The notes below the pieces were generated by a model. The model was not told the DNA's origin and did no database searches. It was given only the letters and a program-made list of their open reading frames with translations. From NCBI RefSeq assembly GCF_018991925.1, contig NW_024726235.1:3592135-3656134 (forward strand): a DNA stretch of 64,000 nt, read 5' to 3'. Origin of the DNA: Homarus americanus. Taxonomy: Eukaryota > Arthropoda > Malacostraca > Decapoda > Nephropidae. Shown here in pieces: positions 21,066 to 31,630 of this stretch; the stretch's first letter is position 1, and each line of letters opens with the position of its first letter. A program made the position numbers and the translations under genes.

Positions 21066-21922
21066 GTGTACTGAATTGATTTTGTATCAAAACATTTAAC
21101 TACTTACATGACAAATCGTTTATTTGAAAATAACAAGAGATCTGTAATCCGTGTTGCGGTAGAGTCTGGAAGGCTGACGTATGAGAAAAAACAGTGATGA
21201 TAAGGACAACTGCAATGGTCCTGTTAACACTTACGAGGTGTTGGTACACATGGAAGAGGGTGCCCCCCACACACAGCTGAGTTAGCCCAGTACTGTACCC
21301 CAGGTGCCCCTGTCCCCTGTGCTCCCAGCTTTACTCAGCACAAGGCAGCCATCAGAATTACCATACTGCCAGGCTCAACATTTTTACCTTTAATTATACA
21401 CTGTATTTTATAACAGAATTTCCATCAAAACGACAGTGTAATATTTTCCCCTCTTCTATATCATGATGTAAATTTTTACCCAAACTTTCCATTACGTTGA
21501 GCTAATAATTCAGGGAGGCTTTTCTCCTCACTACGTTATATATTGTATTGTATGCAATGCCAATTTATTTCACTCCTTCACACAGACACACATACTGACA
21601 CACAAATACATACATTTATTTGTTTTTTACAGAGTATATCAAAGACTACACCAATATTAGTTTAAACACATATAAGTGATAATCTCAAAGATGTTCTCTC
21701 AAATACCATGGTCTATAAACAATGTGAAGATGACCCAACTCTCTCTCGTGTAGTTTAAGGCAAATGAGAATATAAAAATATATGCCAAGATGAAGATGCC
21801 GTGACTAGAAGGTGTGAGGACTGAGGACGTGTGTGTAGTGAACATAAGTGTATAATGTTGACAGTACCTACAGCACCGAGTAGAGCAAAAGAACTCAATT
21901 AAATGTAGAATAACGTAGCTTG
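21066..21922. other. AT-rich intergenic or intronic sequence
   Basis: AT-rich, single-copy-like. It lies downstream (minus sense) of the candidate coding segment at 21923-22282 and could be intron if that segment is an exon. Confidence 0.4.
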
Positions 21923-22282
21923 TCACATCACACCACTGACTGTCAAGATTCCGGTAAATGAGGAAACGAGGATGGTGATAAATAAAAATAGGAGGAAGGA
22001 AACTAATAGATAACAATAGGTGAAAGGTCGGACGGCAGATGTAACTTTTAAATTTGTAATGTTACTGTCTGTTAAAACTGCCGGGGAAAACATCTCCCTC
22101 ACGTGACCGCAACAGTCCATGAGAAGACGAATAACATCTACAGTACTTTCCTTCCTCCTCCTCAAGATTCCCAGTTGGCAGGAGAAAAGGATAAAAGTGA
22201 TCCCCAGCAAAACAATCATCCTTTTTAGAGTCTTTCCTGCTGGCTGGGGGATGTGTTTGTTCCTAAAGAAGATACGGCACAT
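21923..22282 (-). CDS. Candidate exon: N-terminus of a membrane-anchored protein
   Basis: A 119-codon open frame with a start codon and mixed, non-repetitive composition, unlike nearly all other frames here. Residues 1-21 are polar and basic (RNKHIPQPAGKTLKR). Residues 22-40 form a hydrophobic helix (MIVLLGITFILFSCQLGI). RRRKES and a hydrophilic region with an N-glycosylation sequon (NIT, about residue 75) follow. That order fits a type II signal anchor, as in Golgi enzymes. A second hydrophobic run (residues 90-119) is AT/pyrimidine-rich DNA ending in CTTGACAG, which looks like an intron 3' end, so the true exon may stop earlier. I do not recognise the family. A chance ORF remains possible. 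Confidence 0.3.
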   Translation of the reverse strand: MCRIFFRNKHIPQPAGKTLKRMIVLLGITFILFSCQLGILRRRKESTVDVIRLLMDCCGHVREMFSPAVLTDSNITNLKVTSAVRPFTYCYLLVSFLLFLFITILVSSFTGILTVSGVM

Positions 22283-22469
22283 TACACTTAGCTCAAGAAT
22301 ACTGAGGCGGGGGAAGGGTACAGTGTGCTGAAGAGGTGGGGTGAAAATTGTCTTGTTTGGGAGAAATGTCTAGCAGTTGTGCTGCTCGGGCATTAAACGT
22401 TAACAGGACAGGGTGTCCCAGGAGTACTAGTGGCTGCAACGGCGGAATTGAGTGTTAACTGAATGTTGG

Positions 22470-22655
22470 CGGTGTGGTGGATGGCGGCCGTGGGTGGTGG
22501 GGAGGTGGCGGTGTGGTGGGTGGCGGTGTGGAGGTGGCGGCGTGGTGGGTGGCAGCCGTGGGTGGTGGCCGTGGGTGGTGGCGGTGTAGTGGTGGGGAGG
22601 CGGCAGTGTGGGGGGTGGCGGTCGTGGGTGGTGTAGAGATGACGGGGAGATGGCA
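22470..22655. repeat. GGTGGCGGTGTGGTGG minisatellite
   Basis: Irregular units of GTGGGTGGTGGCGGTGTGG with GGCGGCCGTGG variants. Low-complexity frames on both strands. Confidence 0.9.
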
Positions 22656-22678
22656 GCAAGAGAAACAATATGAAAGAC

Positions 22679-22838
22679 TTCAGTATTTTGGATCACCTGA
22701 AGAATAGCCACCCAACTTATTTCACCGTAAGATTAACCAACCAACCTAACCTAACCTAACCCAGGTAATCGTTAGGGTGTTTAAACCTCAGGCGAAATAT
22801 AATGGACTGCCTAATTTTCAGGTAATCGCTTTTTGGTA
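22679..22838. mobile_element. Inverted-repeat element with telomere-like core (both arms)
   Basis: Left arm from 22691: GATCACCTGAAGAATAGCC then ACTTATTTCACCG. Right arm (22770-22838), reverse-complemented: GATTACCTGAAAATTAGGC, then TATTTCGCCTGAGG and AACACCCTAACG. The centre is (CCTAA)n. The total is about 150 bp without coding capacity. It shares arms with 26833-27046, 58646-58880, 15601-15745, 32080-32215 and 63571-63690. A MITE or fold-back element is the natural reading. Confidence 0.6.
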
Positions 22839-23215
22839 TATTTTTGCATTTATGTGAATATAAATATAACAAACTCTCTATAACCGACAACCTACCACTA
22901 GCAAGCCTCTGATAAACCACACTAACCACACTAACCACACACTGCAAAACCAAACCAATACACTAGCCACAATATCTTAAAGACAACAACATTACAGCCT
23001 CCATCAGCCGCATACACCCAGACCTCCTGGAGATGGTCAGAGGGTGAAACAGACCAGAGACGAGCAACAGACCCTAGGGAACACCGGCGTCAATGGGAAA
23101 AATATACGTTTATGGAGAATATATTGCTTAATGGCGAAAAAGGTGAGCCTTAGAGAACACCAGTGTCAATGGTAAAGTCTTCAGTACATGTGGAGGTGAG
23201 GTGGTGTGGATAGGT
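22839..23215. other. Intergenic sequence with a ~78-bp duplication
   Basis: GGGAACACCGGCGTCAATGG (near 23078) recurs as AGAGAACACCAGTGTCAATGG (near 23155), so a ~78-bp unit is present twice. Nothing else recognised. Confidence 0.5.
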
Positions 23216-23387
23216 GGAGGGGTGAAGGTGTGGAGGGATGGAGGTTTGGAGGGACGAGGCTGAGGCGAGAGAAAGGTGGACGACTCCTGTGAACAACTAT
23301 ACCTTGAGGCAGAACTTTTGTTGGTGGATTTTTCTATTATTTACGGAATCAAAAAGTCGACCTGTCAAAGTTATGTAGAGTACGGAG

Positions 23388-23390
<3 letters not shown>

Positions 23391-23453
<63 letters not shown>
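23391..23453. repeat. (CT)n dinucleotide repeat
   Basis: A perfect CT run of 63 bases followed by a short CA run. Confidence 0.98.
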
Positions 23454-23456
<3 letters not shown>

Positions 23457-23604
23457 CACACACGTACATGGCCAGGTGTGTGCGTGAGATATGCCGGTAT
23501 TGCTCATGGTAATTGTCAGGTGGGAGGCCGTCACACAGGTGCCTCAGCCCTACCTGGTCTCCGGGGTACCAAAATGTTGTTCTGGAACTACAGGTGTGAG
23601 TATT

Positions 23605-23945
23605 GGCTGGCAGTGGTGGTAGTGGGTGGTGGGGGGTAGTGGGTGGTGGTGGATGGTGAGGAGAGTGGGTTGTGGTGATGGTAGTGGTAGGAGGTGATGG
23701 TAGTAGTGAGTGGTGAGGGTAGTGGTGGCTGGTGATGGTAGTAGTGAGTGGTGAGGGTAGTGGTGGGTCGTGAGGGTAGTGGTGGGTCGTGAGGGTAGTA
23801 GTGGTGGGTGATGGGAGTAGTAAGTGGTGGTGAGTGTAGTGGTGGGTGGTGATGGTAGTTGTGGTGAGTGAGGGTAGTGGTGGGTGGTGAGGGTAGTGGT
23901 GGGTGGTGAGGGTAGTGGTGGGTGGTGAGGGTAGTGGTGTACAGC
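23605..23945. repeat. GGTGGTGAGGGTAGTG minisatellite
   Basis: Units of about 18 bp (GTGGTGAGGGTAGTGGTGG and variants). Minus-strand frames are Thr/His/Pro-rich in all phases. Confidence 0.93.
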
Positions 23946-24017
23946 ATTTGACAGTGGGAGCTGCATTGGTCAAGTGTGTGATGGAGAGGCGGTTGTATTG
24001 CTAGTGGTAATGGCGTT

Positions 24018-24420
24018 GTGCTCTCTCTCTCTCTCTCCCTCCCTCCTTCTCTCTCTCTCTCACACCTTTTCTCCCCCTCTACATCTCCCTCCCTCCTTCA
24101 TCCTCCTCCCTATCCTCTCCTCCCTCCTTCATCCTCCTCCCTATCCTCTACTCCCTCCTTCATCCTCCTCCCTATTCTCTCCTCCCTCCTTCTCCCTCTT
24201 TTCTTCCCTCTCTATATGTCTTTCCCTTTCCTTCCCCCCCTCTCTCTCACTTCTATTCCTCACCCTTTACCTCTTTTCTTCCCCCTCTCACTTTCCCTTC
24301 CTTTTCTCTCTCCATCCCTCTCTCACTTCCCTTCTGTTTCCCCCTTCCTCTCTTTCCCCCTCTCACTTTCCTCCCTCTCTCTCTCCCTTTCCTCACTCTC
24401 TCCCTCTCCCTCCCTTTAGC
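24018..24420. repeat. Polypyrimidine tract, (CT)n and CCTCCTTCATCCTCCTCCCT units
   Basis: Includes a ~42-bp unit (starting TCCCTCCTTCATCCTCCTCC) repeated about four times at 24080-24190, then irregular CTTTCC/CTCTC sequence. Confidence 0.92.
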
Positions 24421-24579
24421 ACACACCTTTGATCATCCACACCTGGCGAGCTTAATTTGAAACCCGTTGAGCCCCTGTTAAACTGGGCTGTGATCCCCGG
24501 CCCTCGAATATAGCGGATAAATGCCAGGTTAGTTGTAATTACCTCAAGACGCCAACACACGCAGTCCACCAGCGGCCCA

Positions 24580-25080
24580 AGAGCAGCTTCTGGAGGAGGT
24601 TCTTAATGTAGCTTTGAAGGAGGTTCGTTTTGGAAGCGGATAGCAAAGCGGTTCTTGGAATGTTTTTGGAGGAGGTTCTTGAAGCGTTTCTGTGTGGTAT
24701 TATTAAATTGGTTCTGGAAAAAAAAGTCTTGACGCGATTCTTGAAGTGGATTTAGATCGGATTCATAAAGCATTTCTAGTAGCGGTTCTGGAGTGGTTCT
24801 ATAATAATATATCCACAGTTAAAACAATACAAAAGACTTCATAATTAAAAAGCAAATCTAATAGCAAAACGGTTCCACACGCGGTTCACAGTTTACCACA
24901 TATCTAAGATCATTCGTAATTAACAGCAAGTTAGTCCAAGAGTGGTTACAGCTGCGGTTTACAACATAACAGCACACCAAAAATAGTTGATAACAGCATT
25001 ATCTGAGATCGCTCACAGCATAGCTTAAAAACAGTCACAGCAAACCTGAAAACAGCCACAGGTCACAGCATTCCTAGAGA
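24580..25080. repeat. Degenerate GGAGGTTCTTGAAGCG and CACAGC-rich repeats
   Basis: At 24585-24800 GGTTCTTGAAGCGG-like blocks recur about every 25-35 bp with heavy divergence. At 24880-25080 a related purine-poor phase has GCGGTTCACAG/AACAGTCACAGC blocks. An old tandem region. The 24421-24580 flank is unremarkable. Confidence 0.4.
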
Positions 25081-25159
25081 TCATTATCATCATTAGTGTT
25101 GTTGTTTTGACGAAGCGACGCGTGGGATGTTACCATGACAACAGTAACGCCACGCTGCC

Positions 25160-25488
25160 TCCAACACCAAGCTGAAGGGGAGAGGAGGGGATGGGAGAGG
25201 AGAGGGGAGGAAGGGAGGGAGGGTGGCGCGGGGTGAGGGAAGTAGGAGAGACATCCACTCATTCGCTCTACTTTACTCTCTCTCTCTCTCACACACACAC
25301 ACATTCCCCACCCACTCACTCACACAATATATTCATTTGTCTCCCACATCTACATTTAATCACCCTTCTCCCCTCACACACACACACACACACACTCTCT
25401 CTCGCTTATTCTCTCACTCACTCATCTCTCTCTCTCCTCTTACACTCATTAATCGCTCTCCCCCCTCACCGCTCCATTCACTCACAAC

Positions 25489-25545
<57 letters not shown>
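25160..25545. repeat. GGGA tract, CT/CA runs and (GA)n
   Basis: GGAGGGGATGGGAG at 25175-25240, short CT and CA runs at 25275-25400, and a perfect (GA)n at 25492-25543. Confidence 0.9.
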
Positions 25546-25546
<1 letters not shown>

Positions 25547-25908
25547 CTGTCTCTACCACACCTTTACAAAACACAGCAGGTAACCCTAGAAAGACGCGGT
25601 CATATAAGAAAAAAATTAACAATTCACAAGACTCATGAACTAAGGCATCAGAATCCTCATCCTAAATCAACAAATACACACATCATAACAAAATTACATC
25701 CTCTTTGTAATTAATTAGTTAAACAACGATAATTAGGTCGAAACGTAATTACCTCCAACTTATTTTTTTTCTCTCCTATTTAATTATCTCAATAAGCTGT
25801 GTCGAATAAAAAAAAATATCTATATATAATTTTCTACCTATAATGAATCAGCTTTGAGTTATAGGTATAAATTATATTTGATTTATAAACCTACATTTCC
25901 CTATGATT
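25546..25908. other. AT-rich intergenic stretch
   Basis: AT-rich with no recognisable feature. Confidence 0.5.
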
Positions 25909-25911
25909 TAT

Positions 25912-26200
25912 ATATGTACCTGTAACTGTATCTTTACCTGTACCTGTAACTGCACCTTTACCTGTACCTGTATCTTTACCTTTACCTGTATATGTAACTG
26001 TACCTCTACCTGTAACTGTACCTGTACCTGTACCTTTACCTGTACCTATATCTTTACCTTTACCTGTATTTGTAACTGTACCTTTACCTGTATCTGTAAC
26101 TGCGCCTGTATCTGTACCTGTAACTTGACTATTACCTCGCAAAATTCCTGTATGTGTACCTGTATCTTTTCTGTATTTGTACCTTTACCTGAATACTGTA
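25912..26200. repeat. Degenerate ACCTGT hexanucleotide repeat
   Basis: TACCTGTAACTGTATCTTTACCTG-like sequence in register with a 6-bp period. Substitutions give ACCTGT, AACTGT, ATCTGT and ACCTTT. The minus strand reads GTGTGKGT-type and the plus strand CNCTFTC-type frames, both artefacts. Related patches lie at 12240-12310 and 54360-54535. Confidence 0.9.
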
Positions 26201-26677
26201 GACAATGGCACACTGTGGAAAAACTGTTGTGGATAAATGATGGTCTAACTTCACTAACTAATTCAGAGTCGATATTAGAATTATCATAGTTTCTACTGCC
26301 AGATACCAACACATCACACTACTGTATAATGGACCACAATGCTGTATAATACATCACACTACAGTACAGGTTACGTTGGGTTTGGTTTGGGCTAATTTAG
26401 GTTAGATCGTCAGCTTTTTCTACCGATTTCCTTTATTCGTCTTAGAAGGTTGGGTTGGGTTGGGTTAGATTAGACTGGGCTTGGTTAGGTTAGTTTTTTC
26501 CCTTACACTCATCTTAGAAAACGTCTTAAGTGAAATGTTGCCAGCTGTATCTCGTAAACACCCTGAGATATCGACAAGCGGCCTTCACCACCACCATGTT
26601 TATTTGGTCAACAACTTAGACATAAAATCTATTCCGGTAATCCTGTGGTTCCTGGTCAAAGGTCAAGAGTGATTTAT

Positions 26678-26681
<4 letters not shown>
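26201..26681. other. Intergenic sequence with GGTTGGGTTAG patches
   Basis: Contains degenerate telomere-like GGTTAG/GGTTGG at 26368-26410 and 26445-26495. No gene seen. Confidence 0.5.

Positions 26682-26747
<66 letters not shown>
26682..26747. repeat. (GT)n dinucleotide repeat
   Basis: A perfect GT run of 66 bases. Confidence 0.98.
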
Positions 26748-26749
<2 letters not shown>

Positions 26750-26832
26750 GTTTATGAAAGTTCCCCTCCACTCCTATCTTTCATTTTCTACAGGGGAGAC
26801 TTTGAAAGATGAGAATCGGTCAGGTAGTTGGG

Positions 26833-27046
26833 ATGACCTGATAATTAGACTAGCCTTCCCATCACTTTATTTCAGCTGGTGGTTAATAAACATCCAAACG
26901 CTACCTGGGGAGTTTAGGTTAGGTTAGGTTAGATTAGTATTAGGTTAGGTTAGGTTCCGTTAGATTAGTATTAGGTTAGGTTAGGTTTACATAGAGGTGG
27001 TTAATATTAAAGTGAAACAATCTGAGGGGCTAATCTTCAGGTGATC
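26833..27046. mobile_element. Inverted-repeat element with telomere-like core (best copy)
   Basis: Left arm 26833-26906 (GATGACCTGATAATTAGAC, then CTTTATTTCAGCTGGTGG, ending ACGCTACC). Right arm 26995-27046, reverse-complemented: GATCACCTGAAGATTAGCCC, then TTGTTTCACTTTAATATTAA and CCACC. Between them GGTTAGGTTAGG/TTAGATTAG pentamers fill ~90 bp. No transposase, no long tail. Copies elsewhere in the window share both arms, so it is a family. Confidence 0.65.
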
Positions 27047-27680
27047 CGGTGTATTATATTCACTGTATTATAACTTAGAATAAACTCCTCTATCAATATA
27101 TTATTTTATGAAAGAATAAATTCCATCTTCCTTTAAAAGCTTCTTGGGAATTATTCTTCACATTTACGTATGAATTCCGAGCTTGGGAAATATAAATGGC
27201 TCATATCTGTCAGGCTATAGACATAATCGAGTGTTTAATGTCTCGTGTCTTGGAAATATATGTACGGGAGGAAAGTGAGGTCGACCCAAGCCATAACCTT
27301 AAGTCAGGCCTAAAAATAAAAGTAAAACCAACAGTGAATTTATGGAAGATATACTTTTGTGTGTTTACATGAGCACCGGCAGTGAGTTGAGGTATAGAAA
27401 GAGGAACAAGGAAGCCATTACGAAAAAAAAAATATGAAGAAGATCGTTTTTATGACTTTCTTTTGTTTTATGTTTATGTATTTACTGAATATGTTAAATA
27501 ATTTCCTCCTGCAGCAACACGACGGCCCAGAGAAAACTTTACACTACAGCCATAATTATAAACTCAACGTACATTCATAAAAACGCAAAACAGAAAAAAG
27601 TTTATGTTTTTTATTGTGTGTGTGTGTGTTTAGCTTCAATGTAATCCCTTAAATATATGTTTTTTGTTGTTTTATAATAC
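27047..27680. other. AT-rich intergenic stretch
   Basis: AT-rich and single-copy-like, with a short GT run near 27616. No gene seen. Confidence 0.5.
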
Positions 27681-27830
27681 TGGGAGAGGATGGGAGGTAT
27701 GGGGAGGGTTAGGGGGAGAGGAGGGGGGGTTAGGAAGGGTGAGAGGCTGGGGTTAGGGGATTAAGAGGGGAGGAGGAGAGAGGGGAAAACGGGGGGGGTG
27801 AGAGGGGTTGAGTGGTGGGGGCAGTGTATT
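27681..27830. repeat. G-rich GGGAGAGGAGGG tract
   Basis: Irregular G-rich purine sequence with many GGGG runs. Confidence 0.85.
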
Positions 27831-28097
27831 CAAGCATCATCAACTTTAAATCTATTCGGCAAAAAAGTGTGAAATGAGTATTTTGTTTTTAACTCTATGG
27901 ACGTTCATTATTTTCAAAACAAATACATTTTTTTACCTCGAGCAGCAATTCAGTCCTGGAGCTTTTTTTTTAACATGGATATAATTTATTTTATTCTATC
28001 CAGAGTTTATCCACTCGTCTTAACATTGGCCCTAATGAGGATAAACATATAATGGTTTTGTCTGTACGATCTTTGGTCCGATCTACTGTTTGTCTAC

Positions 28098-28212
28098 CTG
28101 CCTACACTATCTATATACAGTACATTGTTTCTATACCTGCGTTGTCTATATACATGCTGAACCCCTATGAACTTGTTTGATGATTTTATTTAAGATCTAT
28201 CTATCTATCTAA
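28098..28212 (+). mobile_element. Dispersed ~115-bp repeat with (ATCT)n tail, copy 1
   Basis: CTACACTATCTATATACAGT, then TCTATATACATGCTGAAC, TTGATGATTTTATTTAAG and a short (ATCT)n. The same order recurs at 57462-57582 (ACACTATCTGTCTATATACA, TGTATACATGCTGAATC, ATGATGATTTTACTGAAT, longer ATCT run). Two diverged copies ending in the same tetranucleotide suggest a retroposed element with a microsatellite tail. Confidence 0.55.
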
Positions 28213-28256
28213 GGTAAAAACAGTTAGAATTAAGTCTAGTCTTGTTTTCTTTTACA

Positions 28257-28293
<37 letters not shown>

Positions 28294-28655
28294 CATAATA
28301 GTAAACAAAGTAACAATAATAAAAGTGAAACAATCTCATGTAAATATTTCTCTTTTCCCAACATTATACTTTTTTTTTGCCTCACAGACCCGAGAGAACC
28401 CCTGTAGGATAAGAGATGGAGGCATTAATATGTATCAATTCTACCGACATCCAATTTTCCTTAAAATATATCTATCTTTTTTTTTTAGCTCACAAGATCC
28501 CAAGATTGATCCAAAGTTCTTATTATTCTTAAGAAAATTTGTAAGGTACTAATTTATGTCCTTAAATCAATACCACAAACATTAACTTTCTCTTCCGATA
28601 TTGTTTGTCTTTTGTATTGTATTGTTTACAAGAGCTCCAAGGACTGCTGAAGGAG
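28213..28655. other. AT-rich stretch with a (CA)n
   Basis: (CA)n at 28258-28290. A 75-codon plus frame (28325-28552) has T-runs and no recognisable features. Confidence 0.55.
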
Positions 28656-28659
28656 ATGA

Positions 28660-28990
28660 CCTGAGCCGGCCTCCTCCTCCTCCCCCACAAGTAAGCAGTA
28701 CTATAGCTCCGATTCATGGCTCTCCTTCTCCTACCACTAACTCATACTCTTTCCTTTATACCCACTCCTCCCTTCTTCTCCTCCTCCAAATCCTTCCTCT
28801 CCCCTTCTCTTTTCCCTCCCCTCCTCCTCGTTCTCCCTTCTTACCATCACCTTCTCCTCACCCTCCTCCTCCTCTTCTTCCCCTCCTTCTCACCCTTCTC
28901 CTTCCCTTATCTTCCTCCCCCTTTTCCTTACCCACCCTTCTTCCCCCTTCTCATCCTCGACCTCCCTACCCCCTCCTCCCGCCATTTCGT
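28660..28990. repeat. Polypyrimidine tract (CTCCTTCTCC)n-like
   Basis: Irregular CT-rich sequence, nearly all pyrimidine on the plus strand. Pro/Leu/Ser frames are compositional. Confidence 0.9.
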
Positions 28991-29039
28991 GTACGTCACC
29001 CAGACCAGAAATGAGACAATATAGAGAAGCCACCCGTAT

Positions 29040-29205
29040 TGACTTATCGACCAACTGACGACCGAATAATACGCATAGACATTCATCGACCAGTTAGCTA
29101 GCTACCAGTGACAGATAGACCCAACCAACGACCAGAATGACATGGATACTATCGACCAGTTAGTTACCAGAAGTGTATACAGACCCATTGACTAATTTCC
29201 TATTA
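29040..29205. repeat. Degenerate ~67-bp repeat (ATCGACCAGTTAG)
   Basis: ATCGACCAGTTAGCTAGC (near 29084) and ATCGACCAGTTAGTTACCAG (near 29152) are followed at similar distances by AGACCCA. An earlier, weaker copy precedes them. Confidence 0.55.
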
Positions 29206-29207
29206 GA

Positions 29208-29388
29208 ATAAGAACATAAGAACATAAGAATGGTGAAAACTGCAGCGGGCCTATTGGCCCATGCTGGGCAGTCCCGTTTACACCCAACCCCTATTGCTCA
29301 TATAAGCATCCAACCTATGTTTGAAGCTATTCAGCGTATTCGAGTTAATGATGATATTTGGTAACTTGTTCCATTCATCCACTACTCT
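29208..29388 (-). mobile_element. CR1-like LINE 3' fragment, family A copy 2
   Basis: Only the last ~180 bp of the element remain: RVVDEWNKLPN coding end, 3' UTR and two TTCTTATG octamers at 29208-29230. It is identical in layout to 13892-14109 but is truncated earlier, at about 29388. It lies 416 bp from the family B copy at 29804. Confidence 0.88.
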
Positions 29389-29803
29389 AGAGTTAGTGTG
29401 TACGTACACACCACACCCAAGCCGTACATTTATACTGTACATACAGTATATATACCCCACCCACACACACACACATCACGGCCATAAAAATACATTCTTA
29501 TATTCCAACATTATGTATATAAGGTGTTGGAACAAATGAGTGCAGCAGATCAGCTGATTGGTCATCCCTGCCGCCCGCTCATCCGTCCGTCTTGTTATCA
29601 TCCAGTTATGTCTTCCGCCAGAAAATGCATAAAGTATAGGATCGTCCATCAGAGGCGGAGGAGTGATGTAGACAAGTGTTAATACGGTTTATGTTGCTCA
29701 TTACTGTTGTGAGAGTCGCCACAGGACGGTGTAGAGAGGCAGCGCCACTCCTCTGATGTGCCACTTTAGGCTGGGAACTCCGGCAGCAAAGACACAGCAG
29801 TAC
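29389..29803. other. Intergenic sequence between two LINE copies
   Basis: Unique-looking, with a short CA run near 29462. No gene seen. Confidence 0.5.
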
Positions 29804-30846
29804 ACAAGAACATAAGAAAATAAGAGGTCTGCAATAGGACGGTTGGCCCGTGCATGGCAGCTCCTGTCTAGAGTTACCACCACTCTCTATCATCCACGAA
29901 TCTATCTAGCCTCCTTTTAAAACTTTCCAGCATTCCAGCACTTACGACAAAGTTGCTAGGCTTGTTCCACTCGTCTACCACCCTACCTGTGAACCAATTC
30001 CTTCCTATCTCCCTCCTAAACCTAAACTTATCCAACTTAAATCCGTTGCTCCGAGTCCTATCCTGCTCGGATATTATAAGAACTTTATCTATATCTCCTT
30101 TATTGACTCCTTCACCCACTTAAATACTTCTATCATATCTCCCCCGCACTCTTCGTCTTTCTAGGGAATGCAATTTAGTTTCTTTAAGCTATCTTGATAT
30201 GGAAGGTTTCTAAGTTTCGAAATAATTTTCGCTGCACCGACTCCAGTGAATTAATATCTTTCTAAAATAAGGGCACCAGAAATGAACAGCATAATCGAGG
30301 TGCGGCCTGACTAGCACAAGATATAGTTGCAATATGACCTCCGCACTCTTATTACTTACACTTCTAGATATATACAGTGTATACATTGACAGTATTTGTT
30401 CTTCCAATATTAAGTACGCTGCACTTGCTGGTGTTGAATTTCATTTGCCATTTATCTGACCACTAGTGCAGTTTATTTAAATCCTCCTTTAGTGCATTCG
30501 CATCCTGCCCTGAATTAATCTGCCGCCCTATTTTGGTGTCATCAGCAAACTTGCTTATGGCACTGCTGATCCCAGTATTTAGATCATTTATGTAGATTAT
30601 GAACAAGAGTGGGCCCAGTACTGACCCCTGGGGAACCCCACTGGTTACACAGCCCCACTCAGATTTAACACCATCTACGCTGACCCTCTATGTTCTATCG
30701 GTGAGTCATGATTTTATCCAATTTAAGACTTTCCCCTCGATACACTTTGCTAAAGTCTAAGTAAATAACATCGTAATTTTCGTCATTATCTACTACCTCG
30801 AAGACTTTCCTAAAAAACGTCAGCAGATTTGTTAGACAAGAGATAC
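29804..30846 (-). mobile_element. CR1-like LINE, family B copy 2 (RT domain, disrupted)
   Basis: The longest LINE copy in the window. Reading the minus strand from 30846: SCLTNLL, then YLDFSKVY (RT motif A; catalytic Asp) at about 30770-30740. A deletion follows that joins LKLDKIMTHR directly after it. Next come [14 protein letters not shown] (motif B) at about 30645-30600, and SKFADDTK (motif C; catalytic Asp pair) at about 30560-30535. WSDKWQMKFN follows an in-frame stop near 30470, then LVRPHLDYAV at 30300 and the C-terminal RFRREIGRNWF/VVDEWNK. The 3' UTR ends in a TTCTTATG-type tail at 29804-29825. Stops, frameshifts and the deletion make it a pseudogene. It reverse-transcribed its own RNA at the target when intact; here it is a relic. 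The octamer tail favours a CR1-like family. Confidence 0.88.
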
Positions 30847-31320
30847 AGCAGCAGCACGGGTAGAGCAGCGTCAGGACCACTCCCGAGAGGACAGGTCCGA
30901 CAGACTCCACAGGGCCCGGGAGGACCAGCGGGGACACTTATCATCGCGGCCCGAGACGATATCTATAAAATAGACGACAATCTTAAGTCACAATCGTAGG
31001 AGTATTTGGAGTGTGCGGGCAGGGGGTGCGGTGGGTGGCCACGTCGGGCCTGGGTACCATAGCTCAGGCGTCGTGCAATATCGGCTTGCAGCTGCTCCCT
31101 CCACAACAATGGCCCCTCGCCGCCATCGCCAGAGTCTGTCATCATTAATGTCCAATAAGCTCGGCTATTGTACGTGTCGAGGGGAGGAGGTCTTGTGGCG
31201 AGTCCCAACAAGCCACTCTTGTGTAGGCTTTTTCCTACGTCATGTGGTTCCTCTTATTCCCAACGTGTTGACGGCCACGAGCTGTCTATCACCTTGGCCA
31301 AATATGTGTCTGTCGTGTTG
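30847..31320. other. Intergenic sequence, GC-richer
   Basis: Mixed-composition DNA beyond the LINE 5' truncation point. Frames up to ~118 codons occur, but no domain or convincing splice pair was seen. Confidence 0.45.
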
Positions 31321-31324
31321 GGCT

Positions 31325-31630
31325 CTCTGCCAGGTTGAGGTCACTCACCACCTCCAGGGAGCTATGTGAAGGTGACCAGTGCCAGGTCAAGGTCACTCAC
31401 CAATGGCAATGTGTCACGTGAAAGTTACCAATGTCTTAATGCCAAGTCGAGGTCAGCAGGGCAAAGCCACCACCAGAAGTGTTACAGTACCTTACTATCG
31501 TGAGTGTCAGGGTGCACCACGAGGTTACCAGTGTTACGGTCTCAGACCACCACGTGGACACAGTGTTAGAGAGCCAAGTTAGGGGTCACGTGCCAGGCTG
31601 ACTATCTGGTCGGGGTCAGCAGTGCCTGAG
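31325..31630. repeat. Degenerate ~52-60 bp repeat (TGCCAGGTCAAGGTCA)
   Basis: TGCCAGGTTGAGGTCACTCA (31329), TGCCAGGTCAAGGTCACTCA (31380) and TGCCAAGTCGAGGTCAGCAG (31440) start successive units. These end in AAGGTGACCAG/AAAGTTACCAA/GAGGTTACCAG. Later units are more diverged. Confidence 0.65.
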
